Both the position numbers and the translations under genes were made by a program. A stretch of DNA of 36,462 nucleotides from Accumulibacter sp. (lineage in GTDB: Bacteria > Pseudomonadota > Gammaproteobacteria > Burkholderiales > Rhodocyclaceae), in contig JAIRPF010000110.1 in assembly GCA_031257115.1 (NCBI GenBank), positions 1 to 36,462 on the forward strand, given 5' to 3'. Under the pieces are notes generated by a model. That model was not told the DNA's origin and searched no databases. It saw only the letters and a list, made by a program, of their open reading frames with translations. Positions 25,699 to 33,694 of this stretch are shown one piece after another. Numbering within the stretch: position 1 is the first letter of the stretch; every line of letters begins with the position of its first letter.

Positions 25699-26094
25699 TC
25701 ACTCCCTGTTCGGCGCGAACGTCGCCACCGACTGCAACAGACTGTCCTTCGTAAACGGCTTCGTCAGGTACTGCTCCGAACCGACCATGCGCCCGCGCGC
25801 GCGATCGAACAGGCCGTCCTTCGACGACAGCATGATGAGCGGAGTGGAAGCGAAGCGCGGATTCTTCTTGATCAGCGCGCAGGTCTGGTAGCCATCGAGA
25901 CGCGGCATCATGATGTCGCAGAAAATGACGTCCGGCTCGTGATCGGCGATCTTCGACAGGGCGTCGAACCCGTCTTCCGCCAGAACCACCTGGCAACCCG
26001 CCTGCACGAGAAATATCTCGGCGCTCCGCCGGATGGTGTTGCTGTCGTCGATGATCATCACCTTGATGCCGCTTAAATTTGCAACATTGGCCAA
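25699..26094 (-). CDS. pilG: CheY-like response regulator PilG
   Basis: A single-domain receiver acting as output of the Pil-Chp kinase on pilus motor proteins. The 131 residues include Asp16-Asp17, phospho-acceptor Asp60 in VIFCDIMMPRLDGYQ, and Lys112 in YLTKPF. The start is a TTG: it lies 6 bases after a perfect GGAGG (26101-26105), while the next in-frame ATG falls inside the first beta-strand. It is the first gene of pilG-pilH-pilI-pilJ-chpA. A rubredoxin gene, which I recall beside pilG in many relatives, is absent; hemL is divergent 265 bases away. Confidence 0.93.
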   Translation of the reverse strand: MANVANLSGIKVMIIDDSNTIRRSAEIFLVQAGCQVVLAEDGFDALSKIADHEPDVIFCDIMMPRLDGYQTCALIKKNPRFASTPLIMLSSKDGLFDRARGRMVGSEQYLTKPFTKDSLLQSVATFAPNRE

Positions 26095-26100
26095 TCAACA

Positions 26101-26105
26101 CCTCC
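26101..26105 (-). promoter_or_regulatory. Ribosome binding site fixing the TTG start of pilG
   Basis: GGAGG on the minus strand, 6 bases before TTG at 26094-26092. No in-frame ATG exists at a usable distance, so this site decides the start. Confidence 0.75.
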
Positions 26106-26170
26106 AAAGACTCATGAACCCCCGCCAAGCAAGCCTTTCGGCCGCGCACCGTGATGTTATCCAAAGGGGC

Positions 26171-26197
26171 ACTATACATCAATCTTATATATTTCAA
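26171..26197 (-). promoter_or_regulatory. Possible promoter of the pil-chp operon
   Basis: On the minus strand TTGAAA (26197-26192) and TATAGT (26176-26171) resemble -35 and -10 hexamers, but the 15-base spacer is short. The region is clearly AT-richer than its surroundings and lies about 76 bases before the pilG start. Confidence 0.4.
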
Positions 26198-26346
26198 CCA
26201 CTTCTATCGGCATTTGAAGGACTTTCTTGATACAAAAAAACATTTCGCCCGGTTAAAATTCCGGGAAACGGCGGACGCCGGGTTTGACCGGGGGCAAACG
26301 GCAAACCTTCCGGGCCATCGAAACCCGCGCTCCGAAGCCTTTTTTC

Positions 26347-26352
26347 GAGGAG
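26347..26352 (+). promoter_or_regulatory. Ribosome binding site fixing the GTG start of hemL
   Basis: GAGGAG, 7 bases before the GTG at 26360. The encoded N-terminus matches the start expected for the family. Confidence 0.8.
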
Positions 26353-26359
26353 AAACCCT

Positions 26360-27646
26360 GTGACCGATCGTAACCAGCAGCTGTTCGAACGCGCCCGGAA
26401 ACGCATACCGGGCGGCGTCAACTCCCCCGTGCGCGCCTTCCGTTCCGTGGGCGGCACGCCGCCGTTCATCGCCGGCGGCAAGGGATCGCGCATCGTCGAC
26501 GCCGGCGGCAAATCGTATCTCGACTACGTCGGCTCCTGGGGGCCGCTGATCCTCGGCCACGCCCACCCCGAAGTCGTGGCGGCGGCGCGAGAAGCCGCCG
26601 CGCGCGGGCTTTCCTTCGGCGCTCCGACCGAAATCGAGGTCGACATGGCCGAACTGCTGTGCCGCCTGCTGCCTTCCCTCGACATGGTGCGCCTGGTCAG
26701 TTCCGGCACCGAGGCGACGATGAGCGCCATCCGCCTGGCGCGCGGCCACACCGGGCGCGACCTCCTCGTCAAGTTCGAAGGCTGCTACCACGGCCACAGC
26801 GACAGCCTGCTGGTCAAGGCCGGATCGGGCCTCCTGACCTTCGGCAACCCCAGTTCGGGCGGCGTGCCGGCCGACGTCGCGCGGCACACGCTGGCGCTCG
26901 ACTACAACGACGCGGAAGGCGTGGAGCGAGCGTTCGCGCAACACGGCGAGCGCATCGCCGCGGTCATCGTCGAACCGGTCGCCGGCAACATGAACCTCGT
27001 CGCGCCGCGCCCCGAATTCCTGCGCGGCCTGCGCGAACAGTGCACCCGGCACGGCAGCGTGCTGATTTTCGACGAAGTGATGACCGGCTTCCGGGTCGGC
27101 CCGTCGTGCGCGCAAGGGCTGTACGGCATCCGTCCGGACCTGACCACGCTCGGTAAGGTGATCGGCGGCGGCATGCCGGTCGCCGCCTTCGGCGGCCGGC
27201 GCGAGATCATGGAGAAAATCGCCCCGCTCGGCCCGGTCTACCAGGCCGGAACGCTATCGGGCAACCCGCTCGCCGTCGCGTCGGGCCTCGCCACGCTGCG
27301 GCTCGTCCAGGCCCCCGGTTTCTTCGCCGAACTCGAACGCAAGACCCGCGCCTTGTGCGACGACCTTTCCGCCGCCGCCGCAAAACACGGCGTGGCCTTT
27401 TCGGCCCAATGCGTCGGCGGCATGTTCGGCGTTTATTTCCGCGCGGCCCCTCCCCGGAATTTCGCCGAGGTCATGCAATGCGACAAGGACGCCTTCAACC
27501 GCTTCTTCCACGCCATGCTCGCCGCCGGCCACTATTTCGCGCCGTCGCCCTTCGAAGCCGGTTTCATGTCGGCCGCGCACAGCGACGCCGACATCGCGGA
27601 AACCGTCGCCGCCGCCGAAGCGGTTTTCGGAAACTGGCAAGCCTGA
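26360..27646 (+). CDS. hemL: Glutamate-1-semialdehyde 2,1-aminomutase
   Basis: A PLP enzyme converting glutamate-1-semialdehyde to 5-aminolevulinate, the last step of the C5 route into tetrapyrroles. The 428-residue protein shows [11 protein letters not shown] at 17-27, SSGTEAT at 114-120, GCYHGHSD at 141-148, [11 protein letters not shown] at 237-247 and the PLP lysine in [12 protein letters not shown] (Lys266). The start is GTG. It is divergent from the pil-chp operon, with a 265-base gap between starts. A 7-bp GC-rich stem at 27673-27690 (CGCGCGA-TGAA-TCGCGCG) lies 26 bases after the stop but lacks a T tract. The gene appears to stand alone. Confidence 0.97.
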   Translation: MTDRNQQLFERARKRIPGGVNSPVRAFRSVGGTPPFIAGGKGSRIVDAGGKSYLDYVGSWGPLILGHAHPEVVAAAREAAARGLSFGAPTEIEVDMAELLCRLLPSLDMVRLVSSGTEATMSAIRLARGHTGRDLLVKFEGCYHGHSDSLLVKAGSGLLTFGNPSSGGVPADVARHTLALDYNDAEGVERAFAQHGERIAAVIVEPVAGNMNLVAPRPEFLRGLREQCTRHGSVLIFDEVMTGFRVGPSCAQGLYGIRPDLTTLGKVIGGGMPVAAFGGRREIMEKIAPLGPVYQAGTLSGNPLAVASGLATLRLVQAPGFFAELERKTRALCDDLSAAAAKHGVAFSAQCVGGMFGVYFRAAPPRNFAEVMQCDKDAFNRFFHAMLAAGHYFAPSPFEAGFMSAAHSDADIAETVAAAEAVFGNWQA

Positions 27647-27779
27647 AGGCGACGAGCCGCCCCGCCCGTGCCCGCGCGATGAATCGCGCGAATCGACCGC
27701 GCCATGCAAATCATCGACTTCGCCAAAACGCGCAACACTCCAAAAGGATCATCGACCGCATGACCGCCGTCACCGGCGC

Positions 27780-27892
27780 GAAACGCCGCGCGAAAAGCCT
27801 CCCTCTCGAAGGATGTGTCGCGCTGAAGGCAGAACGGAGGGAGTTGGGCGGTTGAATCGTCGGACGCGGATGAACAGACGCACAAACAGAAA
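27780..27892 (+). repeat. Hairpin-string repeat, copy C3
   Basis: A diverged C copy: GCGAAACGCCGCGCGAAAAG, CCTCCCTCTCGAAGGA, GCTGAAGGCAGAACGGAGG and GAGTTGGGCGGTTGAATCG. It is followed directly by the B element at 27893, the same C-then-B order as at 4375-4606. Confidence 0.7.
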
Positions 27893-28023
27893 CCGTCATT
27901 CCCGCGAAAGCGGGAATCCAGCTCCTTATATTCGGCCCAAAGGCCGCGAATTCAAATTCAAAAGAAGCGGCGCTTCGCGCCGGAAAAATACGCGCTGGAT
28001 TCCCGCTTGCGCGGGAATGACGG
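27893..28023 (+). repeat. MITE-like inverted-repeat element, copy B4
   Basis: The left end at 27893-27921 has the palindrome CCCGCGAAAGCGGG; the right end at 27995-28023 has CCCGCTTGCGCGGG. The outer edges are CCGTCATT and AATGACGG. The core of about 73 bases contains a small GCGGCGCTTCGCGCC hairpin and no gene. Confidence 0.85.
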
Positions 28024-28296
28024 TGAGTGGGCGGCGGCGAGGGCGGCAACGAACCGGGTTTCCGTTTATCGAGGGAATGACTTGGAAAAGGGAACGGGTG
28101 TCGCTTGAATCGGGACCACGCGGGGCGAAGCCTTCCTCTTGAGGGAGGTTTTTCAGCGCGCCGCGCGCGAATCGAGACTATCGCGCGAAGTGCCTTTCTC
28201 GAAAGAAACGCTTTATTTCGGCGCGCCGCGCGCGGAAAAGGCGGGGCGATGTTTCAAATCGGGCGGGTTTCACGATGAAGGCCGATTGCCGCAAGG
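28024..28296. other. Repeat-rich gap before the PCMT-like gene
   Basis: No gene is seen here. It contains a decayed B end near 28066-28081, a C fragment (GAAGCCTTCCTCTTGAGGGA) near 28128-28147, and two identical 14-base GC palindrome-like blocks, GCGCGCCGCGCGCG, at 28156-28169 and 28221-28234. An open frame running through it in phase with the methyltransferase is not supported as coding. Confidence 0.55.
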
Positions 28297-28302
28297 TATA
28301 AT
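28297..28302 (+). promoter_or_regulatory. -10 hexamer before the PCMT-like gene
   Basis: A perfect TATAAT lies 64 bases before the chosen start. No good -35 lies 16-18 bases upstream, so the promoter would be weak or activator-dependent. Confidence 0.45.
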
Positions 28303-28366
28303 GTTCATCTTCGGCGACACTCGATTCGTCCGGGTGAATCGTTCAAACGCAAATGAGGTGATGGCC

Positions 28367-29038
28367 ATGGCGATGGATATCGAAAAAGCGCGTTTCAATA
28401 TGATTCAGCAGCAAATCCGGCCGTGGTTCGCGCTCGATCCGGGCGTCCTGGCGCTGCTCGGCGTGGTGAGACGCGAGGATTTCGTTCCCGCGAAGTACAG
28501 GGAACTCTCTTTCGCCGACATCGAGATTCCCCTGAAGGAGGGCGCGAAGCCTGGACAGACCCTGCTCGCGCCGCGCGTCGAGGCGTGCATGTTGCAGGAA
28601 CTGGCGGTCAGGAACACCGACAAGGTGCTCGAAATCGGCGCGGGCGGCGGTTACATGGCCGCTCTGCTCGCCGCGAAGGCCGAATTCGTCTATTCCGTCG
28701 AAATCGATCCGGAGCTGGTCGATCTGGCGCGGCGCAATCTGCGGCGGGCCAGCGTCGCCAACGTCAGCGTCGATCCGGGCGACGGATCGCGGGGATGGGA
28801 TCTTTACGCGCCCTACGATGCGATCGTCGTTTCCGGATCGTTGCCGGTGTTGCCGGAAACGCTGCTGCGCCAGATGAAGATCGGCGGGCGGCTGGTGGCC
28901 ATCGTCGGCGAAGCGCCGTCGATGGAGGCGCGGCGGATCACGCGCGCCGGCGAGGACGCCTTCATCGGCGAAAACCTGTTCGAGACCGTGGCGGCGCCTC
29001 TGGAAAACGACCTGCCGTGGGAAAAATTCGTTTTTTGA
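28367..29038 (+). CDS. Protein-L-isoaspartate O-methyltransferase-like protein
   Basis: A Rossmann-fold SAM-dependent methyltransferase of the PCMT family. The SAM motif LEIGAGGGY lies at 88-96, followed by VYSVEIDPELVDLARRNL, and the product is 223 residues. True repair enzymes have a GQTISQP-type active-site loop; here the aligned segment is PGQTLLAPRV (62-71), so the conserved Ser is not apparent and isoaspartate repair is doubtful. Three in-frame ATGs occur at 28361, 28367 and 28373; 28367 lies 6 bases after GAGGTG and is preferred. tolC follows after 14 bases. I recall this PCMT-like gene beside tolC in many betaproteobacteria, so a link to outer-membrane export is possible but unproven. 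Confidence 0.8.
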   Translation: MAMDIEKARFNMIQQQIRPWFALDPGVLALLGVVRREDFVPAKYRELSFADIEIPLKEGAKPGQTLLAPRVEACMLQELAVRNTDKVLEIGAGGGYMAALLAAKAEFVYSVEIDPELVDLARRNLRRASVANVSVDPGDGSRGWDLYAPYDAIVVSGSLPVLPETLLRQMKIGGRLVAIVGEAPSMEARRITRAGEDAFIGENLFETVAAPLENDLPWEKFVF

Positions 29039-29052
29039 GCGAGGCGTCTCCG

Positions 29053-30387
29053 ATGCGTTCACGGCAATCCGCCCTCCGCCTGTCCGCCCTGCTGGGGCTG
29101 ATGGGCTTCTGCCTTCCGGCGGCGGCGGCCGGCCTGTTGCAGGTGTACCGCGAGGCGCTGGTCAACGACGCGCAATACATGGCCGCGCGCGCGACGCTCG
29201 AAGCGGGGCGCGAAAAGCTGCCGCAGGGATTGGCCGGCCTGCTGCCGGCGGTCGGCGCGACGGCGGGGACAGCGTGGAACGAAAACCGCTATCACACCGG
29301 CGGCCAGCCGTCGTGGCGGAGGGATTACAACACGCATTCGTACAGCGTCAACCTGACCCAGCCGCTGTTCCGCTGGCAGAACGTCGTCCGGTACGGGCAG
29401 GCCCGATGGCAGGTCGCGCAGGCCGAGGCGGTATTCGCGCAGGCGTCGCAGGATCTGATCCTGCGCGTCGCGCAAGCCTATTTCGGCGTCCTGTACGCGC
29501 AGGAAAACCTCGCGGCGGTGCGGGCCAGCAAACAGGCCATCGCGCAGCAATTGGCGCAGGCCAGGAAGAATTTCGAGGTCGGCGCCGCGACCATCACCGA
29601 CACCCACGAGGCGCAATCGCGTTTCGACCTGGCCAGCGCGCAGGAGATCGCGGGCGAGAACGACCTCGAAGTCAAGCGTTATGCCTTGCGCGCGATCGTC
29701 GGCAAGGAGATGAGCGAGCTTGGCCGGTTGCGCGCCGAGGCGAAGCTGCTGCCGCCCGATCCGGCGAGCATGGAGGCGTGGGTCGAGGCCGCGGAGAACG
29801 ACAGCTTCCGGGTGCAGGCGCAGCAAGCCGCGCTGGAGGTAGCGCAGCGGGAGGTCGAACGCGCCCGCGCGGGCCATTACCCGACGCTCGACGCCGTCGC
29901 CAGCTATGGCAGGAACGACGGGCTGTCCTCGGCTTCCAGCGGCGGCGGCCTGCAAACCGATTCGCGCGGCATCGGCTTGCAGCTCTCGATTCCGATCTAC
30001 GAGGGCGGCGCGGTCGGCTCGCAAACCCGCGAGGCGATCGCCAACCGCGCCGCCGCCCAGTCGCTGCTGGAAAACGCCCGCCGCGCGGCGACGCTCGACG
30101 CGCGGCAATCCTTCCTCGGCGTGGTCAACGGCCTCGCGCAGATCGAGGCGCTCAACGCCGCGCTGGTCTCCAGCATCAGCGCCCTGGAATCCAACCGCCT
30201 GGGCTACGAAGTCGGCGTGCGCATCAACATCGACGTGCTCAACGCCGAACAGCAGGTCTACCTCACCCGGCGCGACCTCGCCAAGGCGCGTTTCGACACG
30301 CTCCTCGCGCAACTCGGCCTGAAAGCCGCGGTCGGCGCGCTGGGCGAGGGCGACCTGGAAAGGATCGATCCGCTCTTCGAACCGTGA
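29053..30387 (+). CDS. tolC: TolC family outer membrane channel protein
   Basis: An outer-membrane efflux and type I secretion channel. The 444-residue product begins with a signal peptide (hydrophobic LSALLGLMGFCLPAAAA, cleavage near residue 25-27), then the duplicated alpha-barrel/beta-barrel layout of the TolC family. First repeat: LLQVYREALVNDAQYMAAR, with SVNLTQPLFRW. Second repeat: LQLSIPIYEGGAVGSQTREA. Near the end is LGYEVGVRINIDVLNAEQQVY. It starts 14 bases after the PCMT-like gene and is probably co-transcribed. No inner-membrane pump or adaptor gene is adjacent. The MFS gene that follows after 151 bases is of a type that does not usually need TolC, so partnership is only a guess. 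Confidence 0.92.
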   Translation: MRSRQSALRLSALLGLMGFCLPAAAAGLLQVYREALVNDAQYMAARATLEAGREKLPQGLAGLLPAVGATAGTAWNENRYHTGGQPSWRRDYNTHSYSVNLTQPLFRWQNVVRYGQARWQVAQAEAVFAQASQDLILRVAQAYFGVLYAQENLAAVRASKQAIAQQLAQARKNFEVGAATITDTHEAQSRFDLASAQEIAGENDLEVKRYALRAIVGKEMSELGRLRAEAKLLPPDPASMEAWVEAAENDSFRVQAQQAALEVAQREVERARAGHYPTLDAVASYGRNDGLSSASSGGGLQTDSRGIGLQLSIPIYEGGAVGSQTREAIANRAAAQSLLENARRAATLDARQSFLGVVNGLAQIEALNAALVSSISALESNRLGYEVGVRINIDVLNAEQQVYLTRRDLAKARFDTLLAQLGLKAAVGALGEGDLERIDPLFEP

Positions 30388-30538
30388 TGGGCGGCTCACT
30401 CCCTCTGTCCACGACGAAAGAAACGCGCTTGTCTCGCCCGTCCGCACATTCGCCGGCCCCGTCCGGGGACGAACGCCGAATCCCCGCGCCGCGTGGATCG
30501 GAGACCGGCCGCCCAAGGCAAGCGGCGACGAAACCGCC

Positions 30539-31723
30539 ATGAACGCGATGGCTTGGAAAAAAACCTTCTACGCCATCCTCGCGGCGGAATTCCTGGCGAT
30601 CGCCGGCTTCGGAACCTCCACGCCGATCATTCCGCTCTTCCTTCAGGATCTCGGCGTCACCGAGCCGAGCGCCCTGAACATGTGGGTCGGCGCCGTCAAC
30701 TTCGCCGCCGCCTTCGCCCTGGCCTTCATGGCGCCGATCTGGGGCCGGCTGGCCGATTCGTATGGCCGCAAGTCGATGCTGCTGCGCTCCATGGCGGGCG
30801 GCGGCCTCGTCATTTTCCTGATCGGCTTCGCGCAAACGCCGCTGCAATTCCTGTTCCTCCGCGTTTTCCAGGGCGCGGTGACGGGAACCGTCGCGGCCGC
30901 GAACGTGCTGGTCGCCAGCGTCGTGCCCGAAAAGGAAGTCGGTCTCAGGCTCGGCCTTCTGCAAATGGGCATCGCGCTGGGCAACAGCCTCGGCCCGCTC
31001 ATGGGCGGCCACATGGCGGACGCCATCGGCCACCGTTTCACGTTTTTCGTCACTTCCCTCCTGCTCGTCCTGGCGGCGGCGATCGTGCGCTTCTGGGTCG
31101 TGGAATCCTTCGTGCCCAGACGGCCGAAACGGTTTACCGTGAAAAGCTTGGTTCCGGACATCAAGCCGCTTTTCGAATCGCGCGTCATCCTGACGCTGGT
31201 GATTCTCGCGGGACTCGTCCAGATGGGCATCGCCTTCGTCATTCCGATCCTGCCCCTCTACGTGCAGGAAATCGCCGGAGGCTACCGCGTGGCCTCGACC
31301 ACGGGCCTCATCCTCGGAGTCAGCGCCCTCGCCTCCGCGCTCGCCTCGGCGCTGACCAGCCGGATCGCCTCGCGTCTGGGTTCCGTGCGGCTGCTCGTCA
31401 TCAGCTTCCTGCTGGCCGGCGCGTTCCATGTGCCCCAGGCGTTCGCCTGGTCGCCGGACGCCCTGCTGGTATCCCGCGTGCTGACGGCGATCATGCTGGG
31501 CATGGCGATTCCGCTGATCAACATCCTCCTCGCGCAGAACACGGAAAAGACCAGGCAGGGATCCATCTACGGACTGGCCGCGTCGATGAACGCCGTGGGC
31601 ATGGCCGCCGGCCCCATGATCAGCGCGGTCGTGGCCATCGCCGCGGGATACAAGGCCGTTTTCCTCTGCGCGGCGCTGATCCTCGGCGGCGCGGCGTGGC
31701 TCGCGCGAAAGACGCTCAGGTAA
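30539..31723 (+). CDS. MFS multidrug efflux transporter
   Basis: A major facilitator superfamily secondary transporter of the drug:proton antiporter type. The 394 residues give about 12 hydrophobic segments with a central cytoplasmic loop (VPRRPKRFTVKSL, about 193-205). Motif A between helices 2 and 3 is GRLADSYGRKSML at 69-81, and a motif-C-like GIALGNSLGPLMGG occurs in helix 5. It resembles the MdtG branch, but the substrate cannot be told from sequence. The first ATG (30539) is used; a second lies three codons later. The 151 bases before it show no repeat or clear promoter. Downstream is a long hairpin repeat that could end transcription. Confidence 0.9.
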   Translation: MNAMAWKKTFYAILAAEFLAIAGFGTSTPIIPLFLQDLGVTEPSALNMWVGAVNFAAAFALAFMAPIWGRLADSYGRKSMLLRSMAGGGLVIFLIGFAQTPLQFLFLRVFQGAVTGTVAAANVLVASVVPEKEVGLRLGLLQMGIALGNSLGPLMGGHMADAIGHRFTFFVTSLLLVLAAAIVRFWVVESFVPRRPKRFTVKSLVPDIKPLFESRVILTLVILAGLVQMGIAFVIPILPLYVQEIAGGYRVASTTGLILGVSALASALASALTSRIASRLGSVRLLVISFLLAGAFHVPQAFAWSPDALLVSRVLTAIMLGMAIPLINILLAQNTEKTRQGSIYGLAASMNAVGMAAGPMISAVVAIAAGYKAVFLCAALILGGAAWLARKTLR

Positions 31724-31755
31724 CGGGAGGAAATCGACCGTGGCGGGAAGCAAAG

Positions 31756-31845
31756 ACTTTAACCGCGACGGGCACGACAAGAAACAAAAGCGGAAAACCC
31801 ATTGGTTTTCTTTTTTGCTTCTCGTCGTATTCGTCGTGGTCAAAA
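31756..31845. repeat. Head-to-head minimal copy of family A (long hairpin)
   Basis: The left arm (31756-31800) contains TTTAACCGCGACGGGCACG and ACAAGAAACAAAAG. The right arm (31803-31845) is its reverse complement at roughly four of five positions. The arms nearly touch, so the RNA could form a hairpin of about 40 bp. The plus strand of the right arm begins TTGGTTTTCTTTTTT, so it may act as a terminator after the MFS gene. Confidence 0.75.
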
Positions 31846-31875
31846 ATTTTTGTCTTTCTGAACTCCGTGCCTAAC

Positions 31876-31881
31876 TATAAT
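31876..31881 (+). promoter_or_regulatory. -10 hexamer before the beta-CASP hydrolase gene
   Basis: A perfect TATAAT lies 85 bases before the start codon, just beyond the A-family hairpin. Only poor -35 candidates (such as TCTTTC, 17 bases upstream) are seen. Confidence 0.45.
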
Positions 31882-31966
31882 AGTCGCGGCATGATCGTCG
31901 ATGCGGCCCGCGCGAGCCATTGGCCGGGCTTTCCCAATTTTCCCAAGTCTGGGACGGACACACACG

Positions 31967-33370
31967 ATGACGCGATTTACCTTTTTTGGCGCCGCCGGCG
32001 AAGTCACCGGCTCCTGCACGCTGGTCGAGACGGACAGCGCGCGCTTTCTCGTCGATTGCGGCATGTTCCAGGGCGGTTCCGAAGCCCGCCTGAAGAACCT
32101 GCGGGCGCTCGATTTCGGCGGCGACGTGCGCGGCATCGATTTCGTGCTGCTGACCCACGCCCATATCGACCATTCCGGATTGCTGCCGCGCCTCGCCGTG
32201 CTCGGCTATCGCGGGCCGATCTACGCCACTCCGGCCAGCATCGATCTGCTCGGCGTGCTCCTGCCGGACAGCGCCCACATCCAGGAAAAGGAATCCGAGT
32301 GGCAACTGCGGCACCAGCGGCGCGGCAAGGCGTACCGCGGCGGCGTGCAAACGCCGCTCTATTCGGTGACCGCGGCCCGCGAGGCGCTGAAACTGCTGCG
32401 GCCGGCGCCTTGCGGCGAGACCTTCCGGCTGCCCGGCGGCGTCGAAGCCCGTTTCCACGACGCCGGGCACATCCTCGGCTCGGCGTGGCTCGAAATCGTC
32501 GCGCGCGGACAAACCCTGGTCTTCTCCGGCGACCTTGGCATGCGCGACCGTCCGGTGTTGCGCGACCCCGAAAGGCCGGCGCTCGAAGCCGACGCGCTGC
32601 TCGTCGAATCGACCTACGGCGACCGCCTGCACCGTCCGATGGAGGAGACGATCGAGGAAATCGTCGCCGCCTTCGAACGCACACGGGAGAGCCGGGGCAA
32701 CCTGGTCATCCCCTCCTTCGCCGTTGGCCGCACGCAGGAAATCCTCTGCCTGCTCGGCGATCTGATCCGGCGCGGGCGTCTCTCGCCGCTCCAGGTTTTC
32801 GTCGATTCGCCAATGGCCAACGAAGCGACGCGCATCACCCTGGCGCATCCCGAATTGCTCGACGACGAAACGCATGAACTGATCGACTGGGTGAAAACCC
32901 ATCCGGACATGATGCAGGTCGAATTCGTCGCCGACGCCGAACGATCCAGGGCGATCAACACGATCCGCGAAGGCGCGGTGATCATTTCGGCCAGCGGCAT
33001 GTGCGACGCCGGGCGGATCAAGTACCACCTGCGCGAGAATCTGCCGCGCGGCGAATGCAGCGTACTGATCGTCGGCTTCCAGGCCGGCGGAACGCTCGGC
33101 CGCCGGCTCGTCGACGGCGCGCGCGTGGTCAGGATTTTCGGTGAACCGGTTCCGGTGCGGGCGCGCATCCACACGGTCGGCGGACTCTCGGCGCACGCCG
33201 ACCAGGGAGACCTGCTCAACTGGCTGGGCGGTTTCCGCCGCCCTCCCGGAAAGACTTTCCTGGTACACGGCGAAGCCGGCGCGACGGCGGCTTTCGCCAG
33301 GGCGATCGAAAACCGGCTCGGATGGAAAGACATCCGCCTGCCGCAGCGCGGGCAACATTTCGAGATTTGA
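31967..33370 (+). CDS. Metallo-beta-lactamase / beta-CASP hydrolase (RNA exonuclease-like)
   Basis: A two-zinc hydrolase of the YSH1/CPSF73-like group, whose characterised members cut RNA. The 467-residue protein has the HxHxDH motif HAHIDH at 64-69, HDAGHILGSAW at 164-174, SGDLG at 187-191, then the beta-CASP insert with ESTYGDR, VIPSFAVGRTQE and SASGMCDAGRI, and the late His motifs TVGGLSAHADQ and LVHGE. All expected metal ligands seem present. Substrate is unknown; such single bacterial genes are usually annotated as MBL-fold RNA-specificity hydrolases. It stands alone, with repeat-containing gaps on both sides. A longer upstream frame to 31901 is not supported. Confidence 0.9.
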   Translation: MTRFTFFGAAGEVTGSCTLVETDSARFLVDCGMFQGGSEARLKNLRALDFGGDVRGIDFVLLTHAHIDHSGLLPRLAVLGYRGPIYATPASIDLLGVLLPDSAHIQEKESEWQLRHQRRGKAYRGGVQTPLYSVTAAREALKLLRPAPCGETFRLPGGVEARFHDAGHILGSAWLEIVARGQTLVFSGDLGMRDRPVLRDPERPALEADALLVESTYGDRLHRPMEETIEEIVAAFERTRESRGNLVIPSFAVGRTQEILCLLGDLIRRGRLSPLQVFVDSPMANEATRITLAHPELLDDETHELIDWVKTHPDMMQVEFVADAERSRAINTIREGAVIISASGMCDAGRIKYHLRENLPRGECSVLIVGFQAGGTLGRRLVDGARVVRIFGEPVPVRARIHTVGGLSAHADQGDLLNWLGGFRRPPGKTFLVHGEAGATAAFARAIENRLGWKDIRLPQRGQHFEI

Positions 33371-33694
33371 CCGGCGGTACGCGCAAAGGCGTCGATATGG
33401 AGAGGAGCATCGGCGGATAAAGACACGGGGAGAAAACCCGAATGGCTCCGATTCCTTGAGAACCATGAAAAACGGATCATTGGCGCGCGTGAATTCGTGT
33501 ATTCCAATTCCAAAAATTCAAACTGCCCGCGTCCGTGTCGACTTTGCCTTGTCGCGCGGCTTGCGTTGTCCGTGGTTCATCTTCGCAACACGATCGATTT
33601 GGAAATGGAATGAGGACGCAAGCCGCCGCGATTTCGGGATGGCGCAGCAGCGAGTCCGCGCGGGCGGAAGGTGGTCGCCTTTACGTTCGCCGCG
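33371..33694. other. Intergenic region between convergent genes, decayed repeats
   Basis: No gene is seen. The stretch near 33377-33430 (GCGCAAAGGCGTCGATATGG and GATAAAGACACGGGGAG) and TTCGTGTATTCCAATTCC near 33491-33508 look like worn pieces of intergenic repeats, but no clear partner copies lie in this window. No convincing terminator is seen. Confidence 0.4.

Noticed and set aside
27703..27762. Tiny frame MQIIDFAKTRNTPKGSSTA after hemL
   Set aside because: Nineteen codons, no ribosome site and no known homologue in memory; too short to support from sequence alone.
28139..28366. Longer PCMT-like protein starting at 28139
   Set aside because: The extension lies in repeat-derived sequence upstream of a -10 box and lacks family similarity; GAGGTG supports the start at 28367.
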